Positions 44,889-54,096 are shown, counted from the stretch's first letter. The stretch: 64,000 bases of DNA from Yeosuana sp043876835 (GCF_043876835.1 NZ_JBAWJZ010000001.1:248001-312000), one strand, 5' to 3'. Made by a program: numbers and translations. The notes: generated from the sequence alone by a model not told the origin.

Positions 44889-45563
44889 TTAATCCTCTTC
44901 AATTTTATATCCTATTCCTCGAACTGTTTCAATAAAAGATGGCTTGTTTGGTTCATCAATTTTTTTTCTCAATCCATTTATATATACATCAATAATGGAA
45001 TTGTTATAATCAAAATGAATATCCCATACCTTTTCAATAATATTTGTTCGTCGGCAAACTTTACCCTTGTTACGCAAAAAAAACTCTAATAATGCAAATT
45101 CCTTTTGGGTGAATTCAATGGGGATTCCTTTTTTAGTAACTATGTGCTTTTCAACATTCATTTCTATATCTCCAGCACTAAAAATAATTGGTTCTGCTTC
45201 ATTCTTACGCATAAGAACACGGATGCGCGCAAGTAGTTCTTCAAAAGAAAATGGTTTTCTTATGTAGTCATTTGCGCCTGTATCTAAGCCAAAAACGGCA
45301 TCATCAACAGTATCTTTTGCAGATAAAATAATTATTGGGATTTGTTGGTTAACCTTTCTTATATGTCTGCAAATTTCTATGCCGCTAAGTCCAGGTAACA
45401 TCCAATCTAGCAAGATGACATCATACGCATAAAGATTATCCAATGCTAGTTCTAATCCTTTTTTCCCATTAGTAGCTACATCAACAGCAAACCCTTCTTC
45501 TTTTAGTCCGTCACTAATAAAATTTGCTATAGATATTTCATCATCAACAATTAAAATTCTCAT
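44889..45563 (-). CDS. OmpR-family response regulator
   Basis: Receiver plus winged-helix DNA-binding protein, 224 residues, partner of the adjacent kinase. Acidic pocket D7/D8, phospho-acceptor D53 (ILLDWMLPG), S81 and K103 (RKPF). The C-terminal winged helix ends with DVYINGLRKKIDEPNKPSFIETVRGIGYKIEE. The kinase gene starts one base beyond its stop, and the DUF2231 gene lies 58 bases upstream. Phased TTAA repeats upstream of that gene and of rubrerythrin are plausible targets. Confidence 0.95.
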   Translation of the reverse strand: MRILIVDDEISIANFISDGLKEEGFAVDVATNGKKGLELALDNLYAYDVILLDWMLPGLSGIEICRHIRKVNQQIPIIILSAKDTVDDAVFGLDTGANDYIRKPFSFEELLARIRVLMRKNEAEPIIFSAGDIEMNVEKHIVTKKGIPIEFTQKEFALLEFFLRNKGKVCRRTNIIEKVWDIHFDYNNSIIDVYINGLRKKIDEPNKPSFIETVRGIGYKIEED

Positions 45564-45621
45564 TTTTTTATTATTATTAACCTTTAATCAAAGATACTGA
45601 TAGAAATTCACGTTTGCTTGT

Positions 45622-46074
45622 TTAATTATTAAAATCAGGTAATGCTAGTTCAACACCAGCTCCATGACTGAATACTAATTGTCCTCCTAAATATCCTGTT
45701 CTGGCAACAGTAATAACTAGCAGCATATACAATAGAAAACCAATAAGTTTTACCCAAGGATTATGGGATTTAAAATAGAAAACGGCACTCTTAAATAGTA
45801 CAATAATAATTGAACCCCAAAGTGTGAAAAAAGCAGCTTGCTCATGTAAATTCATTGGCTCTAATAATGGCCCTTCTTCAATACCTTCACCAGCATAACT
45901 GCCAGTTAGATACGCAGTAACTACCCCTAAAGTGCCCAAAATAAGCAAATAAAATGCAGCCGTTTTAAAAAAGTCTTTCTTGGTAAATAACCCAATTATT
46001 TCTGAAAGAAACCCTACCATTAATAACGCAATAGGGAAATGGATAATCATGGCGTGAAGATGTGTTGCAGTCAT
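45622..46074 (-). CDS. DUF2231 family membrane protein
   Basis: The 150 residues start MTATHLHAMIIHFPIALLMVGFLSEIIGL, the DUF2231 signature with conserved histidines, and have four hydrophobic helices ending near ARTGYLGGQLVFSHGAG. It is a relative of the protein at 42111-42620 (same ATHxH...HFPI start, same Q(V/L)xxxGGQ-type end). It is first in an operon with the response regulator and kinase and is preceded by two sets of phased TTAA repeats. Function is unknown. Confidence 0.8.
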   Translation of the reverse strand: MTATHLHAMIIHFPIALLMVGFLSEIIGLFTKKDFFKTAAFYLLILGTLGVVTAYLTGSYAGEGIEEGPLLEPMNLHEQAAFFTLWGSIIIVLFKSAVFYFKSHNPWVKLIGFLLYMLLVITVARTGYLGGQLVFSHGAGVELALPDFNN

Positions 46075-46102
46075 AATCTGTTAAATTTTTAATTTAACAA
46101 AT

Positions 46103-46122
46103 ATCATTTAAGAATCATTTAA
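46103..46122 (-). promoter_or_regulatory. Phased direct repeat A before the DUF2231-regulator-kinase operon
   Basis: On the minus strand TTAAATGAT occurs twice, perfectly, with starts 11 bases apart (46122-46114 and 46111-46103). It begins about 30 bases before the DUF2231 ATG. The arrangement is that of an OmpR/PhoB-type regulator box and suggests autoregulation. Confidence 0.55.
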
Positions 46123-46132
46123 AACTAATGAA

Positions 46133-46172
46133 GGGATTCTTAAAGTTTGCTTAAGAATGCATGGTTGCTTAA
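46133..46172 (-). promoter_or_regulatory. Phased TTAA repeats B upstream of the same operon
   Basis: On the minus strand TTAAGCAAC (46172-46164), TTAAGCAAA (46154-46146) and TTAAGAATC (46143-46135) line up; the last two are 11 bases apart, the first two 18. They share the half-site seen at 46103-46122 and 43483-43504. Confidence 0.45.
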
Positions 46173-46200
46173 AATGGTAATCGTTTGAGGTGTAACTAGG

Positions 46201-46614
46201 TTAAAAAAGCTTTCTACTTTTTATAATGGTAAAGCCATTGCGCTTATAAGTAATATTAGTACCATTAGCACAAAAATTATAGGTTCCTCTTTCTTTTTCT
46301 TCTGAAGCAGAAAGCAATAAAACATCATCTACATCACATTTATAATCTTTGGCAACTTTCTGCTTTATATGGTCAATGGTAGCTCGTCCTTTTTTTAATT
46401 GTATTTGGATGTTGTTATCTAAAACAGGTTCCTTAAAATCCTGTGCTACATGACATCTTTTATCTGGAACTGGTTTTTCTAAATCTATATATTCCCAAGT
46501 AAAATCGGCTTTAAGTAAAACACGTCTTCCATCATCTGTTTTTACAATATGATTATTTTGAGCAAAGCCAATGCTTGTTATAAAAAACAATAAAAGAAGT
46601 GATGCAGTTTTCAT
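46201..46614 (-). CDS. DUF3157-like exported protein
   Basis: The 137 residues have a signal peptide (MKTASLLLLFFITSIGFAQ) and the segment VKTDDGRRVLLKADFTWEYID typical of DUF3157 proteins. The rest (about 50-137) is mixed and contains the only two cysteines of the mature core (KRCHVAQDF, YKCDVDD) plus a third in NFCANG. Secreted or periplasmic, function unknown. It lies on the same strand upstream of the two-component operon but is separated by the phased repeats, so it is probably a separate unit. Confidence 0.65.
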   Translation of the reverse strand: MKTASLLLLFFITSIGFAQNNHIVKTDDGRRVLLKADFTWEYIDLEKPVPDKRCHVAQDFKEPVLDNNIQIQLKKGRATIDHIKQKVAKDYKCDVDDVLLLSASEEKERGTYNFCANGTNITYKRNGFTIIKSRKLF

Positions 46615-46675
46615 GATGATAGACTATTTATAATATTTCAAAAATACATTTTTTAATGCAAAACAGAAGGTAAAT

Positions 46676-48460
46676 TTATTTAGGCTGTAGCCAAGACTCT
46701 CTATTGGTTTTTTGGTCAGAGCTTAACGCCATGTTATTAGCTTCAAATAAACTAAGGTTATAAGTTTGGCTTGGTTGTAATGTTGCGGTAGTTTTTCTTA
46801 TGATACCCAAACGTTCATAAACAATATTGACCTCATCATTTGGCTTGTAAGTTCTTAATATAGAATTAACATCTACGGAATCACTTATTAGTAAATCACC
46901 GACTTTAACAATTTTATCACCATTCTCTAAACCAGCCTTATATGCAGATGACCCCATCATAGCATTTTCTATAATAATGCCATTGCTGATAGTTGCGCCA
47001 AAAGATATGTTACTAGTGTTTTGGGTTAAAGACACGCCAACATTACTTAATAAACGCTTCATATCTGGCATCTCGCTTTTATAGATATAATGGTTGAAAA
47101 AATAATTTCCAAAATCTGCTCCTGCATAAGCCTTTAACGTATTGTATATGTCTTCGACGGTGTATGGTATTTCTTGTTTTCCAAAGCCAGTCCACATTAA
47201 TTTCATGAAATCATCTAAGTTTAAACCTTTTTCTCTTAAAGATAAATCTAAAGCCAAACCGAGTGCGCTTCCGTATGAATAGTAAGAAATAAACGTATTA
47301 TTTCTATTTACTGGATCAACAGAACGTGCCGCATCAACAAATGGTGCTTGATAACTCATTTCAATAGGATTAAAAAATTGTCTTCCTGGAGAATTCCAAA
47401 CATAATTAAAGGTTCCTATCAATCCATCAACATAAGCTTCATGACTGATTAATCCTACTCTACATAAAGCCAAATCATCAAAGTAACTTGTAAACCCTTC
47501 GGCAAACCACAATTCTCCGCTCATATTGGCTTTTTCAAAATTAAAAGGTTCCAGTGCTTTAGGGCGGATACGTTCTACATTCCAGCAATGAAAAAACTCA
47601 TGAGCAACAGTACCTATATTGTTATCCATTCCGCCGTTTGCTAAACTGGTAGTTGAAGTAACTATGGTTGAATTACGGTGTTCCATACCATCGCCTGATG
47701 CATTAGGGACATAACAAGCCAAAAACGAATATGTGCCATAATCATATTTGGGAAGCTCGCCAAAAATGGCTTCTTCCTGCAACACGATTTTTTTTACTTT
47801 TTCAAAATACGCATCCAATTCTTCTTCTGTTCCGTTATGGTGCAACACAAAGTTTATTGTTTGCCCCTTTACATCAAAAGAACGCATACTGTAATTACTT
47901 ATTTCTGTTGGGCTATCCATAAAATATTGAAGATTTTTGGCATAGTAAGTATTTCCTGAAATAGGTTTTAGCTGTGTGGCTACTTTCCATTTTAAATCTT
48001 CGCGTGGGTTAAAGGTAACTTCAAAACCATCATTTTCTAAACTTGGTACATACATAAATGTTGCAGGAATATTAAGATGCGCATGCGTTTCGTCAATTTG
48101 CGAATAGGTACCTCCGCCTCTGTTTGCAAACAAAATATAACTCACTTTAATAGTGCCATCATGATCTTTTACTTTCCATGAATATGGGTCTGGTCTGGAA
48201 AACTCTAAAGTTTTTCCTTTACTGTCTGTAACTTTTACGGCATATACATTTTTCATAAACTCATGCAAGGCATAACGCCCAGGTGATGTCCTGCTCATTC
48301 TAAATTCTACCTCATTTGTTTTAATATTTGTAAATGTGGCTTCAACAAAAGCTTCATGATGCACTGCGTTTTCAAATGAAATGGTATAAGTAGAAGATAC
48401 TTGAGAGGTTGCGGTAAAGCTAATACACACAACTAGCAGAAATAAAAAGAAGCTTTTCAT
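46676..48460 (-). CDS. M61 family metallopeptidase with PDZ domain
   Basis: Exported glycyl-aminopeptidase-like zinc protease. The 594 residues have a signal peptide (1-19), an N-terminal beta domain (about 20-200) and the gluzincin catalytic domain with HEFFH (H287, E288, H291) and a distal glutamate E321 in WFAEGFTSYF. A PDZ domain follows (about 485-575; SSAYKAGLENGDKIVKVGD). All zinc ligands are intact. It is a single gene, downstream of the MocR-like regulator on the same strand with a 91-base gap. Confidence 0.93.
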   Translation of the reverse strand: MKSFFLFLLVVCISFTATSQVSSTYTISFENAVHHEAFVEATFTNIKTNEVEFRMSRTSPGRYALHEFMKNVYAVKVTDSKGKTLEFSRPDPYSWKVKDHDGTIKVSYILFANRGGGTYSQIDETHAHLNIPATFMYVPSLENDGFEVTFNPREDLKWKVATQLKPISGNTYYAKNLQYFMDSPTEISNYSMRSFDVKGQTINFVLHHNGTEEELDAYFEKVKKIVLQEEAIFGELPKYDYGTYSFLACYVPNASGDGMEHRNSTIVTSTTSLANGGMDNNIGTVAHEFFHCWNVERIRPKALEPFNFEKANMSGELWFAEGFTSYFDDLALCRVGLISHEAYVDGLIGTFNYVWNSPGRQFFNPIEMSYQAPFVDAARSVDPVNRNNTFISYYSYGSALGLALDLSLREKGLNLDDFMKLMWTGFGKQEIPYTVEDIYNTLKAYAGADFGNYFFNHYIYKSEMPDMKRLLSNVGVSLTQNTSNISFGATISNGIIIENAMMGSSAYKAGLENGDKIVKVGDLLISDSVDVNSILRTYKPNDEVNIVYERLGIIRKTTATLQPSQTYNLSLFEANNMALSSDQKTNRESWLQPK

Positions 48461-48551
48461 AAATAAAAAATAAGTGTCTAAGATACTACTTTCTATGAAT
48501 TTCTATTCTTCAGGTTGTTCAAAAATAGCTTATCCTTTCAACAAAAATATT

Positions 48552-50048
48552 TTAACTATTTAAGACTGAATCATAGGCCATTTTTAGTTTCTTGACTATA
48601 ATTTCAATTTCTTCTTCGTTCAAATCTCCAAATCCAAAACGAATAGAACAGGTGTTTTTGTCTTGGTAAAGAATTGTTTTTGGAAGAAATAAATCATTTC
48701 TCTGTGCTTGTTCAGCTAGCTTGACTAAGGATATTTTTGGTTCAAAACGCAACCATAGCGCTAAACCTCCAGAAGGTTTCTCCCAAAACACATGTTTCTT
48801 AAAATTTTCAGAAAGGCATTTACACAGAAAATCACGCCGTTGTTTATAGACTATTATATTTTTCTTAATTAATCGATGCATCTCTCCTTCATAAATAAGC
48901 TCTGAAAGCATTTGTTCTTGAATTAAATCGCCTTGCCTGTCCAATAGTTTTAAATAGTTTTTAGCTTCTGAAATTAAATTCTCTGGTGCTATTACAAATC
49001 CTGTTTGAAAACTTGGAAATAACGACTGACCCAGCTTACCTAAATAAATGATAACACCATTGGCGTCTGAGCTTGCCATAGGCAACATGGCAGAACCATC
49101 AAACTGAAAGTCGTAATCATAATCGTCTTCAATAATTGCAAACTGGTAATCTTTAGCGAGTTGCATTAGTTGTAAACGCCGTTCAGCACTAAGTGTTTTA
49201 GTAGTTGGATAATGACGATGAGCACACACATAAATACAACGGATGGAATGTTTTGTGAAATGCTTCCTAATGTATTCTATATCTATACCATCATCATCTA
49301 TTGGAATTGTTTTAATGATTGCACCCGATTGTTGAAAAATCATATTGGCGGCATAGTTGCTTAAATTGCCAACTAAAACAATATCGTTAGGTTTTAATAA
49401 TAATTGGGAAACGATATAAAGACTCATTTCCGTACTTCTAGTACTCATTAAGTTATGAGGCTTAATATGAAATCCACGAGTGGCATTCAAATAATTACAT
49501 AATTGGGTTTCGAAAACAGAATAAGAAGATAGCGCAGATTGATTCCATTTTGAAATTAACGATTTTCGCTTCATGGAAGCACTATACCATTTCGAAAATT
49601 GATGTGTCGGGTGTAATCTTAAATCTGGTTGTCCATCATTAATACTATATTTGTTTTGATTATGCTCGTGTGTAGGAGCCAAATTTAAAGACGGTTGAAA
49701 AGAAAAACCTGTTGTCCTAGAATATTCGTACACTTGGTCAATTCGTTGCGAAGTAGCTTTAATCGCGGCTGTTTTTTGTTCTGGAACCAAAACACAAGTC
49801 CCTTTATTGGGTATAATTTCAACCCAACCTTGTGAAGCCAATTCATTGTAAATAGCAACAACAGTGTTTCTATTGATATTAAATAATTGACTAAAAGTAC
49901 GAGTGCCTGGTAACCAAGTGCCTTCTATTAAGTAGCCACGTTGAATAGCGTTAATAATTTGTTGCGCAGCTTGAATATAAACCGCTGTAGAATTCGATTT
50001 TTCAAGATAAATCAATTGCTTTAAAAGCTCATCAACCGGACTATTCAT
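48552..50048 (-). CDS. MocR/PdxR-type regulator with degenerate aminotransferase domain
   Basis: GntR winged helix fused to a fold-type I aminotransferase-like domain, 498 residues. The HTH spans about 12-85 (LPGTRTFSQLFNINRNTVVAIYNEL). The effector domain keeps EDDYDYDF (307-314). However, where relatives have the PLP-binding lysine in a GxFSKxLxP motif, this protein reads GKLGQSLFP: Q341 at the lysine position, K338 nearby. The following LRxG arginine is also glutamine (Q348). So it may not bind PLP as a Schiff base. It is divergent from a TonB receptor, with a perfect palindrome 11 bases before its ATG. Confidence 0.87.
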   Translation of the reverse strand: MNSPVDELLKQLIYLEKSNSTAVYIQAAQQIINAIQRGYLIEGTWLPGTRTFSQLFNINRNTVVAIYNELASQGWVEIIPNKGTCVLVPEQKTAAIKATSQRIDQVYEYSRTTGFSFQPSLNLAPTHEHNQNKYSINDGQPDLRLHPTHQFSKWYSASMKRKSLISKWNQSALSSYSVFETQLCNYLNATRGFHIKPHNLMSTRSTEMSLYIVSQLLLKPNDIVLVGNLSNYAANMIFQQSGAIIKTIPIDDDGIDIEYIRKHFTKHSIRCIYVCAHRHYPTTKTLSAERRLQLMQLAKDYQFAIIEDDYDYDFQFDGSAMLPMASSDANGVIIYLGKLGQSLFPSFQTGFVIAPENLISEAKNYLKLLDRQGDLIQEQMLSELIYEGEMHRLIKKNIIVYKQRRDFLCKCLSENFKKHVFWEKPSGGLALWLRFEPKISLVKLAEQAQRNDLFLPKTILYQDKNTCSIRFGFGDLNEEEIEIIVKKLKMAYDSVLNS

Positions 50049-50058
50049 AATTTTAAAA

Positions 50059-50080
50059 CTGGACTACTTAACTAGTCCAG
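50059..50080. promoter_or_regulatory. Perfect palindrome, candidate operator of the MocR-like regulator
   Basis: CTGGACTA (50059-50066) and TAGTCCAG (50073-50080) are perfect complements six bases apart, in the 77-base space between the divergent regulator and receptor genes. On the minus strand TAACTTTC, one mismatch from the -7 consensus, adjoins it at 50080-50087. The palindrome would therefore cover the regulator's transcription start, consistent with autoregulation. Confidence 0.65.
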
Positions 50081-50125
50081 AAAGTTACGAATTTTACAAC
50101 GCAAAAATACTTTCAATTACTTATT

Positions 50126-51964
50126 ATGAAAAACAACTATTTTTTAGCTTTATCTATATTGGTTTCTATAATTGTAAATGCTCAAAACGAACAAGTTAAA
50201 CAACAAGACACTTTACAAGAGCAACAGTTAAAAGAGATTATTATTACTTCAAGTAGAATTGATTTACCTTTTTCTCAAAACTCCAGAACCATAACCATTA
50301 TTTCTTCTGAAGATATTAAACAAAGTGCCGCAACAAATGTTGCCGATTTATTACAACAGTTTGCTGGTGTTGATATAAGACGACGTGGAACAGCTGGCAT
50401 GCAAGCCGATTTATACATTCGTGGTGGTAGTTTTGACCAAACACTTTTACTTATTGATGGCATTAAAGTTGACGATGCTCAAACCGGTCACCATACCATG
50501 AATATGGCTTTACCTATTGAAGTTATTGAACGTATCGAAATTATAAAAGGTCCGGCAGCCAGAGTTTTTGGACAAAATGCTTTTACCGGTGCTATTAATA
50601 TTGTTACTAAAAAAAGTCAAGATAACTTAGTGTCTTTAGGTGTACGAGCCGGTTCATTTGGGCAAAAAAATGCATCGGTAACAGTAGCAAGTTCTTTAGA
50701 AAATTCATCTCATCTGGTTCATGTTTCAAGAAATATTTCTGACGGATACAGATATAATACCGATTACGACAATCAGAATTATTTTATAAAAAGTACTTTT
50801 AATAAAAACGCGTTACCTATTGAAATGATTACCTCATTTTCTGAGCGTAAATTTGGAGCCAATGGTTTTTATGCAAGTCCAAGTGCTATAAATCAATATG
50901 AGGAAACTCAAACAAGTTTGATAGGTGTTTCAACAGAAATTAAAAATGAAAAACTCACTTTAAAACCACGTTTATATTGGAGACGCAATCAAGACGAATA
51001 TATTTACGTGCGTCAGGACCCTTCCATTTACAGGAATTTGCATCAAACCAATAAGGTTGGTGCTGAATTTAATGCCGAATATAATTCTAGTTTAGGAGTT
51101 ACCGGATTTGGTGTTGATGTAGCAAAAGTATATTTATCAAGCAACAATTTAGGCCAACGAAACCGTTTTATGACTACCCTGTTTTTAGAGCATTTATTTA
51201 AACTTGCTGATGAAAAATTAGATATTACACCAGGCATTGCTGTCAACTATTTTTCAGATTTTAAATTTCATGCTTTTCCTGGCATTGATATAGGTTATAA
51301 ATTAAATAACACCTTAAAAATTTACGGAAATATTGGTTATACATACAGAATACCAACATATACAGATTTGTATTATAGTGATCCAACCTCCATTGGAGAT
51401 GAAAATTTAGATCCTGAAGAAGCTATCGCCGAAGAACTTGGACTGAAATACATTACCAAAAATTTTAATGCTTCATTGGCTGTTTTTAATAGAGACGCCA
51501 AGAAACTTATTGATTATGTTAAAGAAAATACAGAAGACCGTTGGCAAGCCACTAACATAGTAGAATTAAATACTAAAGGCCTAGAATTAAATAGTAATTA
51601 TAATTTTAAATTAGGGAAACTCAATCAATCATTGAACATGTCGTACACCTTTTTGGAAGATGACATTAAAAGCATAAATGTAAACTTTTCAAGGTATTCC
51701 ATCAACTCTCTAAAACATCATGTAACCTCAAAACTAAGCACAAGTTTTATTAAAAATGTGTCGCAAAGTATTGTTTACAAATATGCCGAAAGAACAAGTG
51801 GAGACAGTTCCTCGGTAGTTGATGCAAGCCTAAACTTAAATCTTAAAGCTTTTGAAATTTCAGTAATAGCCAATAATATTTTTAATACGGAATATACTGA
51901 AACCAATTTAGTGCCTATGCCAAAAGGTAATTTATTGTTTGGACTAACTTATAATTTTAAATAA
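50126..51964 (+). CDS. TonB-dependent receptor, BtuB-like
   Basis: Outer-membrane importer of 612 residues, the size of vitamin B12 or siderophore receptors. Signal peptide 1-19 (ends IIVNAQ), TonB-box/plug region from about 35 (EIIITSSRIDLPFSQNSRTITIIS, DLYIRGGSFDQTLLLIDGIKVDD, GPAARVFGQNAFTGAINIVTKK), then a 22-strand-type barrel ending NLLFGLTYNFK. No CarboxypepD_reg domain, unlike the other receptors here. It is divergent from the MocR-like regulator with the palindrome between them, so regulation by that protein is likely. The ligand is unknown; no cobalamin riboswitch is seen. Confidence 0.9.
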   Translation: MKNNYFLALSILVSIIVNAQNEQVKQQDTLQEQQLKEIIITSSRIDLPFSQNSRTITIISSEDIKQSAATNVADLLQQFAGVDIRRRGTAGMQADLYIRGGSFDQTLLLIDGIKVDDAQTGHHTMNMALPIEVIERIEIIKGPAARVFGQNAFTGAINIVTKKSQDNLVSLGVRAGSFGQKNASVTVASSLENSSHLVHVSRNISDGYRYNTDYDNQNYFIKSTFNKNALPIEMITSFSERKFGANGFYASPSAINQYEETQTSLIGVSTEIKNEKLTLKPRLYWRRNQDEYIYVRQDPSIYRNLHQTNKVGAEFNAEYNSSLGVTGFGVDVAKVYLSSNNLGQRNRFMTTLFLEHLFKLADEKLDITPGIAVNYFSDFKFHAFPGIDIGYKLNNTLKIYGNIGYTYRIPTYTDLYYSDPTSIGDENLDPEEAIAEELGLKYITKNFNASLAVFNRDAKKLIDYVKENTEDRWQATNIVELNTKGLELNSNYNFKLGKLNQSLNMSYTFLEDDIKSINVNFSRYSINSLKHHVTSKLSTSFIKNVSQSIVYKYAERTSGDSSSVVDASLNLNLKAFEISVIANNIFNTEYTETNLVPMPKGNLLFGLTYNFK

Positions 51965-52082
51965 TATCCGTTTTATGTAACAAAAAATTGGTTTATAACA
52001 CCTATAATAAAATTATATTTTAAGTATTGTATAACTGTTTTTAAAGTTTTATCTTACAATAGTTATTAAAAGAACTTTTATT

Positions 52083-52655
52083 ATGGCAGAGTGGTTTTCA
52101 AACTTAGCATTATTCCCAAAAATATATTGGAGTATAGCAATAATTGGATCATTGATTTTTATTATCTCAATGATTTTAACCTTTGCTGGAAGTGATTCAG
52201 ATGATCTTAGTACCGATTCAGAAATTGATGCAGATACAGGAGTTGGCTTTCAGTTTATCACTTTTAAAAACCTAGTTGGATTTTTTACAATATTCGGTTG
52301 GAGTGGCATTGCATGTATTGATGCACAACTTTCTCAACCTATTACAATTATTATTTCTGTTGTTTGTGGTTTAATAATGATGACAATTATGGCCGCTATG
52401 TTTTACTATATGAGAAAATTAAATGATAGTGGAACTTTAGATTTTAAAAATGCCATAAATGCTGTTGGAGAAGTTTATTTAACCATTGGCGCTAAACGCT
52501 CAAAAATAGGGAAAGCTCATGTGAGAGTTCAAGGAGCATTACGTGAGCTTGAAGCACTAACTGATTCTGAAACCGATTTGAAATCAGGTTCAGTTATTAA
52601 AGTAAAAAACGTTACTGAAAACGGAATATTAATTGTTGAACTACTAAATAAATAA
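52083..52655 (+). CDS. NfeD-like membrane protein
   Basis: The 190 residues have two or three N-terminal hydrophobic helices (about 12-33, 60-80, 83-110) and a soluble C-terminal OB-like domain (about 122-190; AVGEVYLTIGAKRSKIGKAHVRVQG). This is the layout of the short NfeD or YuaF type. It lies 3 bases before the flotillin gene; NfeD-flotillin pairs are widespread and act together in membrane organisation. Assignment rests on both architecture and partner. Confidence 0.75.
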   Translation: MAEWFSNLALFPKIYWSIAIIGSLIFIISMILTFAGSDSDDLSTDSEIDADTGVGFQFITFKNLVGFFTIFGWSGIACIDAQLSQPITIIISVVCGLIMMTIMAAMFYYMRKLNDSGTLDFKNAINAVGEVYLTIGAKRSKIGKAHVRVQGALRELEALTDSETDLKSGSVIKVKNVTENGILIVELLNK

Positions 52656-52658
52656 CCT

Positions 52659-54092
52659 ATGCCTGTTTTATTTCAAGCTTTTGAATTCGGATTACCCATG
52701 ACAGTAATTTTTGCTGTTCTTTTTATCTTTTTATTTTTAATCATACTTGTAAGAAGATATAAAAGATGCCCTTCTGACCGAATATTAGTAGTTTATGGAA
52801 AAGTTGGTGGAGGTCAATCAGCTAAATGTATTCATGGTGGAGCTGCATTTATAATTCCTGTTTTTCAAGATTATGAATTTTTAGATTTAACACCAATGTC
52901 TATTGAAGTTAACTTAATTAGTGCTTTAAGTAGACAAAACATTCGTGTAAATGTGCCTTCACGTTTTACTATTGGGGTTTCAACAGAACCAGGTATAATG
53001 CAAAATGCTGCAGAACGCTTACTTGGTTTAGGCTTACAAGACGTTCAAGAATTAGCTAAAGAAATCATTTTTGGTCAATTACGTTTAGTGGTTGCTTCTA
53101 TGGACATTGAAGAAATCAATTCAGATAGAGATAAATTCCTAACTAATATTTCACAAAGTGTAGAATCTGAACTTAAAAAAGTAGGTTTAAAACTCATCAA
53201 CGTAAACATTACTGATATTGTTGATGAATCAGGATATATAGAAGCTTTAGGAAAAGAAGCTGCTGCTCATGCTATAAATGCCGCTCGTAAATCGGTTGCA
53301 GAAAAAAATAGAGATGGATCAATTGGTGAAGCTAATGCTGTGCAAGATCAAAGAACTCAAGTTGCTGCAGCTAATGCACAAGCTGTTGAAGGTGAAAACA
53401 CCGCAAAAATTGCCGTTGCAAATTCTGATTCTTTACGTCGACAAAGAGAAGCTGAAGCTGAACGTGTTGCCATAGCTGCAGAAAAAGTTCAGTCTGCAAA
53501 AGCGCTTGAAGAATCCTATGCTGCTGAAAAAGAAGCAGAAACAGCTAGAGCTGAAAGAGAACGCTCATCTCAAATGGCCGATATTATTGTTCCTGCAGAA
53601 ATTGATAAAAGGAAAGTTGAAATTGATGCTGAAGCTGAAGCAGAACGTATTCGAAGACGCGCAAAAGGAGAAGCAGATGCTATTCTTTTCAAAGCACAAG
53701 CTGAAGCTCAAGGTCTGTATGAAGTATTAACCAAACAAGCCGCTGGTTTAGAGCAAATAGTTAAAGCGGCTGGTAATAATTCTAAAGATGCTGTTCTGTT
53801 GTTAATTGCCGATAAATTACCAGAATTAGTTAAAACACAAGCTGAAGCTATTAAAAATATTAAAATTGATAAAATAACTGTTTGGGAAAATGGCGCTGGA
53901 AAAGACGGAAAATCTTCAACAGCTAATTTCCTTTCTGGCATGTACCAATCTGTTCCTCCTTTACAGGATATGTTTAATATGGCTGGTATGGAATTGCCAG
54001 AGTATTTAAAGGGTAAAACTGTTGGAGAAAAAAATACTCCAGACAAAGAAAAACCATCTTCTGATAAAACAGATGACTCAAAAGATGCTTAA
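52659..54092 (+). CDS. Flotillin-family SPFH protein
   Basis: Membrane-scaffold protein of 477 residues. It has an N-terminal membrane segment (about 12-32), an SPFH/band 7 domain (about 40-200) and a long flotillin coiled coil rich in Ala-Glu repeats (about 210-350; EAEAERIRRRAKGEADAIL). The C-terminal tail has Lys/Asp-rich ends. It is the partner of the upstream NfeD-like gene. The domain order matches YqiK/FloT; a precise role (membrane fluidity, secretion) is not evident. A terminator follows directly. Confidence 0.92.
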   Translation: MPVLFQAFEFGLPMTVIFAVLFIFLFLIILVRRYKRCPSDRILVVYGKVGGGQSAKCIHGGAAFIIPVFQDYEFLDLTPMSIEVNLISALSRQNIRVNVPSRFTIGVSTEPGIMQNAAERLLGLGLQDVQELAKEIIFGQLRLVVASMDIEEINSDRDKFLTNISQSVESELKKVGLKLINVNITDIVDESGYIEALGKEAAAHAINAARKSVAEKNRDGSIGEANAVQDQRTQVAAANAQAVEGENTAKIAVANSDSLRRQREAEAERVAIAAEKVQSAKALEESYAAEKEAETARAERERSSQMADIIVPAEIDKRKVEIDAEAEAERIRRRAKGEADAILFKAQAEAQGLYEVLTKQAAGLEQIVKAAGNNSKDAVLLLIADKLPELVKTQAEAIKNIKIDKITVWENGAGKDGKSSTANFLSGMYQSVPPLQDMFNMAGMELPEYLKGKTVGEKNTPDKEKPSSDKTDDSKDA

Positions 54093-54096
54093 TTAA

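Noticed and set aside
46081..46097. TTAA-rich inverted sequence just before the DUF2231 ATG
   Set aside because: Spacing is 13 bases, not 11, and the sequence is so AT-rich that chance is likely; not counted among the phased repeats.
49970..52082. Cobalamin riboswitch before the BtuB-like receptor
   Set aside because: Only 77 bases separate the divergent genes, too few for the B12 riboswitch, and no B12-box-like sequence is present.
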